Below are positions 29,747 to 37,720 of a DNA stretch of 41,514 bases, piece after piece (within the stretch, counting starts at the first letter, position 1; each line of letters opens with the position of its first letter). Location: positions 1 to 41,514 of the forward strand of contig CAKSRS010000014.1 of NCBI GenBank assembly GCA_934487205.1, given 5' to 3'. Both the position numbers and the translations under genes were made by a program. The notes under the pieces were generated by a model, which was not told the origin of the DNA, ran no database searches, and was given only the letters and a program-made list of their open reading frames with translations. Origin of the DNA: an uncultured Clostridia bacterium. Its GTDB lineage: Bacteria; Bacillota; Clostridia; UBA1381.

Positions 29747-31087
29747 ATGAAAAACGAATATTTAATCGGCGTTCTTGAAAACGTTGAGAAAAGAAATGCA
29801 GGCGAGCCAGAATTTATTCAGGCGGTTACGGAAGTTCTTGAAACTCTCGAGCCTGTTATTGAAAAGAGACCCGACCTTGTTGAGGCGGGCGTAATCGATC
29901 GTCTTGTTGAGCCGGAAAGACAGATTATTTTCCGCGTTCCGTGGGTAGACGATAACGGTAAGGTACAGGTTAACCGCGGTTTCAGAGTTCAGTATAACTC
30001 GGCAATCGGACCGTACAAGGGCGGCATAAGACTTCACCCGTCGGTATATCTCGGAATTATTAAATTCCTCGGTTTTGAACAGGTATTCAAAAATTCACTG
30101 ACAACGCTGCCGATGGGCGGCGGCAAAGGCGGTTCGGATTTTGACCCAAAAGGCAAGTCAGACGCTGAAGTTATGCGCTTCTGCCAGAGCTTTATGACGG
30201 AACTTTCAAAGCACATCGGTGCTGATTGCGATGTTCCGGCGGGCGATATCGGTACGGGCGCAAGAGAAATCGGATATATGTTCGGTCAGTATAAGAGATT
30301 GAGAAATGAGTTTACGGGCGTTCTGACAGGTAAGGGACTCACATACGGCGGTTCTCTTGCAAGAACAGAGGCTACAGGCTACGGTCTTTGCTATTTCACA
30401 AATGAAATGCTTAAGGCAAACGGCAAGAGTTTCGAAGGACAGAAGGTTGTAATTTCCGGTTCGGGTAACGTTGCAATTTATGCAACCGAAAAAGCTACCG
30501 AAATGGGCGCAAAAGTTATTGCGCTGTCCGATTCAAACGGATATATTCATGATGAAAACGGTATCGACCTTGCGGCTGTAAAACAACTGAAGGAAGTTGA
30601 AAGAAAGAGAATTAAGGAGTATGTTAAGGATCACCCGACAGCGACTTATACAGAAGGCTGCAAGGGTATCTGGACAATTCCGTGCGATATTGCACTTCCG
30701 TGTGCAACTCAGAACGAAATCGACGGCGAAAGCGCTGCAATTCTTGCTAAGAACGGTTGCTATGCGGTTTCAGAAGGTGCAAATATGCCTTCAACACCGG
30801 AAGCAATTGAAACATACTTCAAAAATAACATGCTCTACGGCCCGGCAAAGGCTGCAAATGCGGGCGGTGTTGCAACATCGGGTCTTGAGATGAGCCAGAA
30901 CTCACAGAGACTTTCATGGACATTTGAAGAAGTTGACGCAAAGCTGCATGATATCATGGTAAGCATATTTAAGGCTTGCGAATCGGCTGCTAAAGAGTAC
31001 GGTATGGAAGGCAACTATATGGCGGGCGCAAATATTGCGGGATTCCTCAAAGTTGCCGAGGCTATGAAGGCTCAGGGCTGCGTTTGA
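29747..31087 (+). CDS. gdhA: NADP-type glutamate dehydrogenase
   Basis: GdhA converts 2-oxoglutarate and ammonia to glutamate. The 446-residue protein is the short hexameric type, with YKGGIRLHPSV (substrate), PMGGGKGGSDFDPKGKSDAEVMRFCQSFM (catalytic Lys), DVPAGDIGTGAREIGYMFG, ATGYGL and the NAD(P) fold VVISGSGNVAIYA, then CATQNEIDGE and EGANMP. The five-residue upstream extension (ATG 29732) would overlap the ribosome site, so ATG 29747 is used. The unit has its own promoter and terminator. Confidence 0.97.
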   Translation: MKNEYLIGVLENVEKRNAGEPEFIQAVTEVLETLEPVIEKRPDLVEAGVIDRLVEPERQIIFRVPWVDDNGKVQVNRGFRVQYNSAIGPYKGGIRLHPSVYLGIIKFLGFEQVFKNSLTTLPMGGGKGGSDFDPKGKSDAEVMRFCQSFMTELSKHIGADCDVPAGDIGTGAREIGYMFGQYKRLRNEFTGVLTGKGLTYGGSLARTEATGYGLCYFTNEMLKANGKSFEGQKVVISGSGNVAIYATEKATEMGAKVIALSDSNGYIHDENGIDLAAVKQLKEVERKRIKEYVKDHPTATYTEGCKGIWTIPCDIALPCATQNEIDGESAAILAKNGCYAVSEGANMPSTPEAIETYFKNNMLYGPAKAANAGGVATSGLEMSQNSQRLSWTFEEVDAKLHDIMVSIFKACESAAKEYGMEGNYMAGANIAGFLKVAEAMKAQGCV

Positions 31088-31100
31088 TTAAAATAATAAG

Positions 31101-31175
31101 ACAGTGTATGGCAATTTCCCAAAAACCGGATTTTCGGCCCGGTTTCGGGGACGGCGTCATACGCTGTTTTTTTTT
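31101..31175 (+). terminator. Terminator after gdhA
   Basis: ACAGTGTATG (31101-31110) pairs with CATACGCTGT (31158-31167), with an inner AACCGG/CCGGTT hairpin, followed by a run of T. Confidence 0.8.
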
Positions 31176-31235
31176 GCAAAAAAAATCCCATTTCATATCT
31201 GCATTTTCTGAAGTGCATTTTGAAACAGGATTTTT

Positions 31236-31640
31236 TTAAAATACCAAAAATTTTTCGCAAAGATCATTTAAAATTATCAAGACGAGCGTTACAATAATTA
31301 TTGATAGCATGCCTTCGGCTCCGAACAGAGGTCGGTTAAGACCGAGTGCGGCAAGCAGCGGTACCAGTATTATCTCAACAAGACCGACGGCAAAGCGTGT
31401 AGAAAAAAAATTGCAAGTTCGGGGAAAACTGTCTTGATGTTCCAGCTCTCGCTTTTAAATACACGTATTTTGTTTACTATAAATGAAAATACAACAGCTG
31501 CAGTCCATGACAGCGTGTTTGCCGTGAAGATATTTGTGTTTTCATCGGATAATCCGACTTTCTTTGCGACGGACATAAATATCCCGTAAGCCGCACGGTT
31601 TACAAAGGTTGTAAGGACGGAATAAAACAGGTATGGGAAG
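31236..31640 (-). pseudogene. Remnant of a GtrA-like membrane protein
   Basis: The frame beginning YLFYSVLTTFVNRAAYG, then NTLSWTAAVVFSFIVNKIRVFKS, is the GtrA-family signature (a small four-helix protein linked to transfer of lipid-linked sugars). The first residues are missing. After FPELAIFF the frame breaks at an 8-base A/T run (31402-31409 region). The continuation in another frame, STRFAVGLVEIILVPLLAALGLNRPLF and so on to a stop at 31236, completes a normal GtrA end. A one-base change in the run would restore the frame. It is joined at its left (5') end to the propeller-like remnant. Confidence 0.75.
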
Positions 31641-32220
31641 TTCGTTTGCCGCAAGCACATTTGTTATTCCGCTCGTGCTGAAATCGTTGGTTATATTGCC
31701 CGCCTTAAAGCAGTTAGGACGTATTTCGCCGATTGTCCGCGTACTGATGCTGTATGTGGTGTAAAGGCGGTAGTACATGCTGTCAGCCGATGCCGTACAA
31801 ATGATAAATATTTCGTCGCCGCCCTTGTACATCAGAATTGTGTCATAAAGCATATCAATTTTTTTGCCGTCAGGCATATCGCCGACTTTTTGTATGCGGA
31901 CGATTGTCATGTCGGCGGGACAAAACGCAAAATGTGCCTCTTGTTTCGAAGGATCCTCGCCGTCCGTTTCGGTATTGGCGTAATACGTCATAAAAACGGT
32001 GTCACCAATAATTTTGAAGGTTGATACATGAACCATTAAATCGGGGGTGTCGCCGTCATATTTTTTTTAGTATTCGGTTGTTTTTTCAAAATCTGCTATT
32101 ATGTTTTTTGTTATTTCTTCGGCGCATTTGCTGGCGAATTTACACACCGCCTTATCTTCCTGCGGGCGTATAAAACCGCTGTAGTTTGTAATAGGTGCAA
32201 AGGGAATTACGGGCGATTTT
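31635..32220 (-). pseudogene. Remnant of a propeller-like (sialidase/glycosidase-like) protein
   Basis: Reading leftward, KSPVIPFAPITNYSGFIRPQ to DFEKTTEY is interrupted by an in-frame TAA (32069-32067). It continues in the same frame as KKYDGDTPDLMVHVSTF, then MTYYANTETDGEDPSKQEAHFAFCP and IQKVGDMPDGKKIDMLYDTILMYKGGDEIF, and is cut after VLAANELP, where the GtrA remnant begins. The repeated W/Y-rich strands suggest a beta-propeller, sialidase-like protein, but that family guess is loose. Both ends and the frame are damaged. Confidence 0.6.
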
Positions 32221-32811
32221 TTGTCTGTGTGGTTATCTGCGGAAAAAAATGTTGAGGTTGGGAAGTATATTTTTAATTTCGACAGCATACCGGAACTGAA
32301 AAAAGTTCTGGAAAATAAGTGTCCGAAGTCGCCGATTATAAAGAGAACTCTTGTTGAAAATACCGGCATTTACGAATTGGCGCGCGAAATTTTGCAAAAA
32401 TACAAAAACTGTTCCGCAATTGTAAAAAAAGCCTATTTACTTCTTTTGTCCGGACGTCTTTTGGAATTGTGCGAACTTTATGACAGGCTGTCGGACAACA
32501 GCATGGTTTGTGCCGTGCTTGACTATTGCAGAAATAATTACAGACAGGATATAACGCTGCAAAGCACGGCTGACGCGCTGTTCATAAGCCGAAGTTATCT
32601 TTCTCACATATTTTGCGAAAAAATAAAAATAAATTTTCGGGACTACATAAATACGCTGAGAATTAATGATGCCCAATCCATGTTGGAAAATGGCGGGATA
32701 TCAATAACAGAGACGGCGGTGCAGTGTGGGTTCGGAAGTATACGCACCTTTAACCGCACATTTTTAAAATATATCGGTATGAGTCCGGGCGAATATGCAA
32801 AAAGGCGGTAA
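32221..32811 (+). pseudogene. N-truncated AraC-family regulator
   Basis: The frame gives 196 residues. The last about 100 are an AraC helix-turn-helix pair: DITLQSTADALFISRSYLSHIFCEKIKINFRDYINTLRINDA, then ISITETAVQCGFGSIRTFNRTFLKYIGMSPGEY. Full-length relatives are about 270 residues, with an N-terminal cupin; here the N-terminal part is lost at the point where it meets the divergent propeller remnant near 32220. No ribosome site or good start is seen (only TTG). The DNA-binding half may still be intact, but expression is doubtful. Confidence 0.7.
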
Positions 32812-32888
32812 TTTTGGTGTTTTTTGCTTTTTCATATTAAATGAACAGTAATATTATGATATAATTTAGCTGTTTGGAGGGATTTATT

Positions 32889-33724
32889 ATGAATATAGCA
32901 ATTAACAACGGGTGTTTCAGGAAAAGGTACGAATCATCTGATTTGCGCGATGAGCAGGAAACGGCGCTGTTGTGCAAAAAGGGCGGATTTTCCGTTTTGG
33001 ATTGTTCCCCGGACTGTCTCACAGATGAAAATTGACATGAAAAAGCTGAAATACTTGTGGAATTTTTCAGGAAGGAAGGAATAACGGTAGAGCAATCGCA
33101 TGCTCCGTTTAACCGTTATGACCGTGAGGACGACTCAATATTTAAGGAAAAGATGCGTCGGGCATTTACGATTGAGTCCGTGATAGGCGCGGAAAGAATT
33201 GTAATTCACGCCGATGAATATTCTGTCCCAAAGGGGGAATATGTCAGCGAGGACGCATGCCGCTATGCCTACGATTATTTTGCGCCGTTTGTGGAACTTG
33301 CGTCAAAACTCGGCATAGGCGTCGCGGTGGGAAATCTGTTTAAGGACGGAATGGGCGGCGGATACCGCAGCCGCTGTACGTCCGCAACCGAGGAAATACT
33401 GCGTATTCTTGAACTTTTTAATGACCCAAGTGTAACATGCTGCTGGGATTTCGGGCATGCTGCGGTGGCTTTTAAAAAGTCGGCAAATATGTGACATGTA
33501 CACATGTGCACTATAATTATTTGTATGACGATTTACATCTCCCGGTTTTTCTCGGTAAAATTGACTGGATATCGCATATTGAATATTTGCGCGGGATTAA
33601 TTATCCCGGTGCATTTACGTTTGAATGTGTTTACGGCACAATACCGGAGGCGTCCGTAATCGACTTTTTGAAATATCAATATAATGCCGCGGAATATCTT
33701 GTGAATGGGGGAAATGCAAGATGA
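32889..33724 (+). pseudogene. Sugar phosphate isomerase/epimerase (xylose isomerase-like TIM barrel), broken
   Basis: ATG 32889 follows GGAGG and TATAAT near 32859. The frame MNIAINNGCFRKRYESSDL continues to DEN, then TGA (33033-33035), likely from TGG, and resumes in frame as HEKAEILVEFFRKEGITVEQSHAPFNRYD. It continues through NDPSVTCCWDFGHAAVAFKK to about 33490. There it shifts frame into THVHYNYLYDDLHLPVFLGKIDW, GAFTFECVYG. Family members read VAVEN and HVHDNY at the metal site; here these read VAVGN and HVHYNY. So a stop, a frameshift and two lost metal-site residues all show decay. Confidence 0.8.
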
Positions 33725-33825
33725 TTATTGCAGTTCCGTCAAAAGTGTATATTATGCGCCCGAAAAAGAACAGCGCCTCGGCGGCGGGACAGGCGGCGAT
33801 TGAATACATAAGAGGTATTAAATAA
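33721..33825 (+). CDS. Short frame of 34 residues, probable gene remnant
   Basis: ATG 33721 overlaps the previous stop (ATGA). The frame reads MIIAVPSKVYIMRPKKNSAS and ends AIEYIRGIK. It has no recognised family and may be the C-terminal leftover of a gene downstream of the isomerase. I do not assign a function and it may not be expressed. Confidence 0.3.
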   Translation: MIIAVPSKVYIMRPKKNSASAAGQAAIEYIRGIK

Positions 33826-33898
33826 AACTGCATGTTTTTAAAGGATTTTTAAGGGATAAAAAATAAGAACCGCATGGATATGCGATTCTTTTGGTATT

Positions 33899-33974
33899 TG
33901 GTGGAGATATGGGGATTCGAACCCCAGACCTGTTACATGCGAAGCAACCGCTCTCCCAACTGAGCTATACCCCC
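33899..33974 (-). tRNA. tRNA-Ala (anticodon CGC)
   Basis: The minus strand folds as a 76-nt cloverleaf, GGGGGTA to TATCTCC plus ACCA, with loop TTCGCAT holding CGC between GTTGC and GTAAC, TTCGAAT in the T loop, and a CCA end that is encoded. It decodes GCG alanine. Confidence 0.92.
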
Positions 33975-33987
33975 ATGATTAAATAAT

Positions 33988-34061
33988 TGGAGCAGGCAAC
34001 GGGAGTCGAACCCGCGACTACGGCTTGGGAAGCCATCGTTTTACCGCTAAACTATGCCTAC
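33988..34061 (-). tRNA. tRNA-Gly (anticodon CCC)
   Basis: The minus strand folds as a 74-nt cloverleaf, GTAGGCA with TGCCTGC, loop TTCCCAA with CCC, T loop TTCGACT and an encoded CCA. It decodes GGG glycine. It is co-transcribed with the tRNA-Ala, 13 nt apart. Confidence 0.92.
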
Positions 34062-34080
34062 ACAATATCCATCTTTTTAA

Positions 34081-34109
34081 TTATATCACACATAATTAAA
34101 AAACGCAAT
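34081..34109 (-). promoter_or_regulatory. Promoter of the tRNA-Gly/tRNA-Ala pair
   Basis: On the minus strand TTGCGT (34109-34104) and TATAAT (34086-34081) are separated by 17 bp, about 20 bp before tRNA-Gly. Confidence 0.82.
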
Positions 34110-34202
34110 ACCTAATTTGAAAAATATTTGAGAAAAAATCGGGCGGGAAAATACATATATTTGTACAATTCGGAGTAGTGCCGAAAAAAAGATTAAATTT
34201 TC

Positions 34203-34231
34203 TTGACACGGCGGAAGCGGAGTTGTAAAAT
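34203..34231 (+). promoter_or_regulatory. Promoter of the gamma-Glu-GABA hydrolase-like gene
   Basis: TTGACA (34203-34208) and TAAAAT (34226-34231) are separated by 17 bp. AAGGAG follows 9 nt before the start. Confidence 0.8.
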
Positions 34232-34254
34232 GGTTAAAAAAGGAGCGTGATGTT

Positions 34255-34971
34255 ATGAAGAAACCGATTATCGGAGTAATGCCGCTGTATGACAGCGAAC
34301 GCGACTCTTACTGGATGCTGCCCGGATATATGCTTGGGCTTGAAGATGCAGGCGCGACGCCGATTATGCTGCCGCTTACGGACGATTCAGAGCGCTTAAA
34401 ACAGTTTTGTGAAATCTGTGACGGATTTTTGTTTACGGGCGGACAAGATGTATCGCCGTCGGTTTATGGTGAAAAGAAACTGCCTGTCTGCGGAGAGGTG
34501 TGCGATATGCGGGATAAAATGGAGTCGGCGCTTTTGCCGCTTGCGATAGGGGCGGATAAGCCGATACTGGGGATATGCCGCGGAATTCAGTTTATAAATG
34601 CCGCTTTGGGCGGTACGCTGTATCAGGATTTGCCGTCGGAATATCCGACAGCGGCGGAGCATCACATGCAGCCGCCGTATGACCGTGCGGTGCATAAGGT
34701 TACTCTTGTGCGGTCGGCGCCGCTTGCAAATCTGCTCGGAACAGACGAAATCGGCGTTAACAGCTACCATCATCAGGCAATAAAGACGCTTGCGCCGCAG
34801 CTTGCGGAAACGGCTCGCTCCGAGGACGGACTGATTGAGGGTGCTTACATGCCGGGGAAGAAATTTGTATGGGCGGTGCAGTGGCACCCGGAATTTTCGT
34901 ATCGCAATGATGAAAACAGCCGTAAAATATTGCGTGCATTTGTCGATGCGGCGCGGGATATCATTTCTTGA
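34255..34971 (+). CDS. Class I glutamine amidotransferase-like hydrolase (PuuD/C26 family)
   Basis: The 238-residue protein has the nucleophile elbow PILGICRGIQFINAALGGTLYQD (Cys), NSYHHQAIK, and WHPEF with the His-Glu of the catalytic triad. FLFTGGQDVSPSVYGEK near the N terminus and the Gly-rich GVMPLY start are also typical. PuuD-family members split gamma-glutamyl-GABA or gamma-glutamyl compounds to free glutamate. The substrate is not fixed here, and no puuABC genes are nearby. It ends where the flavodoxin promoter begins: the -35 TTGACA overlaps its stop codon. Confidence 0.9.
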   Translation: MKKPIIGVMPLYDSERDSYWMLPGYMLGLEDAGATPIMLPLTDDSERLKQFCEICDGFLFTGGQDVSPSVYGEKKLPVCGEVCDMRDKMESALLPLAIGADKPILGICRGIQFINAALGGTLYQDLPSEYPTAAEHHMQPPYDRAVHKVTLVRSAPLANLLGTDEIGVNSYHHQAIKTLAPQLAETARSEDGLIEGAYMPGKKFVWAVQWHPEFSYRNDENSRKILRAFVDAARDIIS

Positions 34972-34996
34972 CAAAGCTTTTTTGCGGTGCTATAAT
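34968..34996 (+). promoter_or_regulatory. Promoter of the flavodoxin gene, overlapping the previous stop
   Basis: TTGACA (34968-34973) and TATAAT (34991-34996) are separated by 17 bp. The -35 includes the TGA stop of the upstream gene. A leader of about 95 nt follows with no clear fold. Confidence 0.85.
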
Positions 34997-35095
34997 TAAT
35001 TTGAAAAGATTGGTGTCAACTGCCGGAAATCTTTTGCGATTATCTGCCGCGATAGGGCGGATAACTCATATATCTTCAAAACGGGGGTAGTAATA

Positions 35096-35566
35096 ATGTG
35101 TAAAAAATTGGTTGCTTATTTTTCGGCAAGCGGAGTGACAAAGAAATATGCGGAAAAAGTTTCACATTTTGCGGGTGCGGATTTGTTTGAAATAAAGCCG
35201 CAGGTACCGTACACCGATGCGGATTTGGATTGGCGCGATACAACCAGCCGCAGCACGGTCGAAATGAAAAATCCCGATTCACGTCCGGAAATTGCTAAAA
35301 AACTTGCGAATATGGCTGAATATGATACAGTATTTGTGGGATTTCCGATTTGGTGGTATGTTGCGCCGACGATTATTGATACTTTCCTTGAAAGCTATGA
35401 TTTCAGCGGCAAAACTATTGTACTTTTTGCAACTTCCGGCGGCAGCGGAATGGGAAAAACTGCCGATGTTTTAAGGAAAATTTGCCCGGGCGCCGATATT
35501 ATGGAGGGCAAAGTTATAAGCAGAATGTCCGATGATAAAATTGCTGATTGGGTAAAGGAATTTTAA
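35096..35566 (+). CDS. Flavodoxin
   Basis: The 156-residue protein opens KKLVAYFSASGVTKKYAEKV, the FMN phosphate loop ((T/S)XSGXT), then YDTVFVGFPIWWYVAPTIIDTFLESYDF with the aromatic FMN wall, and FATSGGSGMGKT. It belongs to the small flavodoxin-like reductase group that carries electrons or acts as an NAD(P)H-dependent reductase. It sits alone between two terminators and its partner is unknown. A GGGGG stretch precedes the ATG, rather than a normal AGGAGG. Confidence 0.92.
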   Translation: MCKKLVAYFSASGVTKKYAEKVSHFAGADLFEIKPQVPYTDADLDWRDTTSRSTVEMKNPDSRPEIAKKLANMAEYDTVFVGFPIWWYVAPTIIDTFLESYDFSGKTIVLFATSGGSGMGKTADVLRKICPGADIMEGKVISRMSDDKIADWVKEF

Positions 35567-35580
35567 CGGTCAAATGACAC

Positions 35581-35625
35581 AAATCCGTGCTGCAGATTTA
35601 TTATGATTTGCGGTACGGATTTTTT
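35581..35625 (+). terminator. Terminator after the flavodoxin gene
   Basis: AAATCCGT (35581-35588) pairs with ACGGATTT (35615-35622), followed by T. Confidence 0.78.
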
Positions 35626-35716
35626 GTAAAAATATAATATTGGTAGAAAAATAAAGAAAAACGGCAAAAAATAAAGATAAATAGGGATAGATTTAAATAA
35701 TTCTCAAAAATCAAAG

Positions 35717-35745
35717 TTGCGAATGGGCGAGATGTATGTTATTAT
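35717..35745 (+). promoter_or_regulatory. Promoter of the five-tRNA operon
   Basis: TTGCGA (35717-35722) and TATTAT (35740-35745) are separated by 17 bp, about 45 bp before the first tRNA. Confidence 0.75.
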
Positions 35746-35788
35746 ATATAAGTCGCTGACAAACAAGCACAAAGCGATACCGAGAAAT

Positions 35789-35865
<77 letters not shown>

Positions 35866-35880
35866 GAGAAAGAATAAAAT

Positions 35881-35956
35881 GGGAGTATAGCTCAGCTGGG
35901 AGAGCGTCTGCCTTACAAGCAGGATGTCACAGGTTCGAGCCCTGTTACTCCCACCA
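35881..35956 (+). tRNA. tRNA-Val (anticodon TAC)
   Basis: 76-nt cloverleaf: GGGAGTA pairs with TACTCCC, loop CTTACAA holds TAC, T loop TTCGAGC, encoded CCA. Confidence 0.94.
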
Positions 35957-35959
35957 TAT

Positions 35960-36035
35960 GCTGGTGTAGCTCAATTGGTAGAGCAGCTGATTTGTAATCA
36001 GCAGGTCGCGGGTTCGAGTCCCATCACCAGCTCCA
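35960..36035 (+). tRNA. tRNA-Thr (anticodon TGT)
   Basis: 76-nt cloverleaf: GCTGGTG pairs with CACCAGC, loop TTTGTAA holds TGT between CTGA and TCAG, T loop TTCGAGT, encoded CCA. It begins 4 nt after tRNA-Val. Confidence 0.94.
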
Positions 36036-36065
36036 AAAGGGTAAGCAATGCTTACCCTTCAATAA

Positions 36066-36150
36066 GGGAGAGTTCCCGAGTGGCCAAAGGGGACAGACTG
36101 TAAATCTGCTGCTTATAGCTTCGGTGGTTCGAATCCACCCTCTCCCACCA
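36066..36150 (+). tRNA. tRNA-Tyr (anticodon GTA)
   Basis: 85-nt class II cloverleaf with a long variable arm: GGGAGAG pairs with CTCTCCC, loop CTGTAAA holds GTA, T loop TTCGAAT, encoded CCA. Confidence 0.94.
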
Positions 36151-36190
36151 CAAAAACGGCTGGCGAAAGCGAGTCGTTTTTGTCTGATTT

Positions 36191-36266
36191 CGGGGTGTAG
36201 CGCAGTTGGTAGCGCGCGCGTCTGGGGGGCGCGGTGCCGCAGGTTCAAGTCCTGTCACTCCGACCA
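36191..36266 (+). tRNA. tRNA-Pro (anticodon GGG)
   Basis: 76-nt cloverleaf: CGGGGTG pairs with CACTCCG, loop CTGGGGG holds GGG within a GC-rich anticodon stem, T loop TTCAAGT, encoded CCA. With the first tRNA it gives two proline isoacceptors in one operon. Confidence 0.9.
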
Positions 36267-36364
36267 AAAGAATTTCGGGGCGCGGGAAGGACACAAATAA
36301 AACAGCAGACAACCGAGTGCGGGGAGTTTGATCGGAAAAATTTGTCCTTTCGCGTTCTGTGCGA

Positions 36365-36400
36365 AAGGTATCGTGACGGCACGATACCTTTTGATTTTTC
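36365..36400 (+). terminator. Terminator after the tRNA operon
   Basis: AAGGTATCGTG (36365-36375) pairs with CACGATACCTT (36380-36390), followed by a T-rich run. A second hairpin just upstream (CCTTTCGC with GCGAAAGG, 36346-36368) shares four bases with its 5' arm. Confidence 0.85.
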
Positions 36401-36424
36401 TACATATTAATAGGCTTATTTACC

Positions 36425-36548
36425 GAATAAAGGGGAGTAGCTTACGACTAATCGTTTCTCCGGCGTCAATACACGGCTCATGCCCGCTTGGGAATTAAAA
36501 AGCAAGACTTTTACCGGGATTTCTTCTAATCCCGATAAAGGTCTTTTT
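36425..36548 (+). promoter_or_regulatory. yybP-ykoY (Mn2+) riboswitch with overlapping terminator
   Basis: The two conserved loops of this class are present: AAAGGGGAGTAG (36429-36440) at the 5' side and AAGCAAGAC (36500-36508) at the 3' side, joined by an ACGA/TCGT hairpin and a second longer arm with GTCAATAC. The terminator that follows pairs 36505-36520 with 36529-36544, then T5, and its 5' arm uses the 3' conserved loop and P1 strand. Ligand binding would thus block the terminator, giving an ON switch. Members of this class bind Mn2+ in characterised cases. It lies 35 nt before the oadB-like start. Confidence 0.82.
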
Positions 36549-36582
36549 ATATATACAAAAGAATTATTTTTAGGAGGATTTT

Positions 36583-37710
36583 ATGGCTGAATTATTTTCA
36601 AATGTACAAAACATAACATGGCAGCAGGGTGTTATGTGGCTTATCGGCGGCATACTGATATATCTTGCGATAAAAAAGGATATGGAACCGTCGCTGCTGC
36701 TGCCGCTGGGATTCGGCGCAATACTTGTTAATTTGCCGATGTCGGGCGCGGTTACGCAAATTTATAACGGCGTTAAGGAAATCGGCGTGATTGATGTCCT
36801 GTTCGACGCGGGAATAGCGAACGAATTATTTCCGCTGCTGCTTTTTGTGGGCATAGGCGCAATGATTGATTTCGGCCCGCTTTTGTCCAACCCAAAACTT
36901 ATGATTTTCGGTGCGGCGGCGCAGTTCGGAATATTCTTCACGCTGAGCATGGCGGCATTCCTCGGATTTGATTTAAAGGACGCAGCGTCTATAGCCATAA
37001 TCGGCGCGGCGGACGGTCCGACATCAATATTTGTCGCAAATTATCTTGGTTCAAAATATTTGGGTGCGATAATGGTAGCAGCGTATTCATATATGGCACT
37101 GGTTCCGCTTATTCAGCCGCCTGTTATCAAGGCGCTGACGACCGAAAAAGAGCGGAAAATCAGAATGGCATATGAGCATAAGGAAATATCCAAAACGACA
37201 AAAATCCTCTTTCCGATAATTATAACGGCGGTTGCGGGGATTGTATCGCCGCGGAGCGTGGCGTTAATCGGATTTCTTATGTTCGGCAACCTTGTGCGCG
37301 AATGCGGCGTGCTTGATTCGCTTTCCGAAACGGCACAGAAGGTGCTTGCAAATCTCATAACATTGTTTTTAGGTATCACGATTGCCACCAAGATGCAGGC
37401 GAGCATGTTCCTGACAAAAGAGACTCTCATGATTATCGGCTTGGGACTGGTTGCATTTATTTTTGACACAGCCGGCGGCGTGATTTTTGCAAAAATTTTG
37501 AACCTGTTTTTGCCGAATGATAAAAAAATTAATCCTATGATAGGCGCAGCAGGAATTTCGGCATTTCCTATGTCGGCGCGCGTTGTTCATAAAATGGGAC
37601 TTAAAGAAGACTGTCAGAACTTTTTGCTGATGCACTCAATCGGTGTAAACGTTTCGGGACAGATTGCATCGGTTATTGCGGGCGGTTTAATACTTAATCT
37701 GATAAAATAG
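36583..37710 (+). CDS. Na+-transporting decarboxylase beta subunit-like membrane protein (OadB/GcdB family)
   Basis: The 375-residue protein has about nine to eleven membrane segments and the beta-subunit motifs: PLGFGAILVNLP near the N terminus, LFVGIGAMIDFGPLLSNP, IIGAADGPTSIFVAN (the Asp-containing Na+ motif, GAADGPT), and GAAGISAFPMSARVVHKMG, LLMHSIGVNVSGQI. In oxaloacetate, methylmalonyl-CoA or glutaconyl-CoA decarboxylases this subunit couples CO2 release to Na+ export. No biotin or carboxyltransferase gene is near, and the only partner is a 40-residue OadG-like protein. It sits behind a Mn2+-type riboswitch. So transport of some cation is likely, but the reaction is open. Confidence 0.9.
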   Translation: MAELFSNVQNITWQQGVMWLIGGILIYLAIKKDMEPSLLLPLGFGAILVNLPMSGAVTQIYNGVKEIGVIDVLFDAGIANELFPLLLFVGIGAMIDFGPLLSNPKLMIFGAAAQFGIFFTLSMAAFLGFDLKDAASIAIIGAADGPTSIFVANYLGSKYLGAIMVAAYSYMALVPLIQPPVIKALTTEKERKIRMAYEHKEISKTTKILFPIIITAVAGIVSPRSVALIGFLMFGNLVRECGVLDSLSETAQKVLANLITLFLGITIATKMQASMFLTKETLMIIGLGLVAFIFDTAGGVIFAKILNLFLPNDKKINPMIGAAGISAFPMSARVVHKMGLKEDCQNFLLMHSIGVNVSGQIASVIAGGLILNLIK

Positions 37711-37720
37711 GAGGTTTGGC

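Noticed and set aside
34203..34231. GGCGGAAGCGGAG resembling the GGAANGGAG leader element
   Set aside because: It lies between the -35 and -10 of a promoter, has no hairpin and is not placed before a start codon.
36024..36312. Minus-strand frames across the five tRNA genes that give proline-rich and VDSNHR-like peptides
   Set aside because: These are the well-known spurious frames antisense to tRNA genes; the tRNA cloverleaves explain the sequence.
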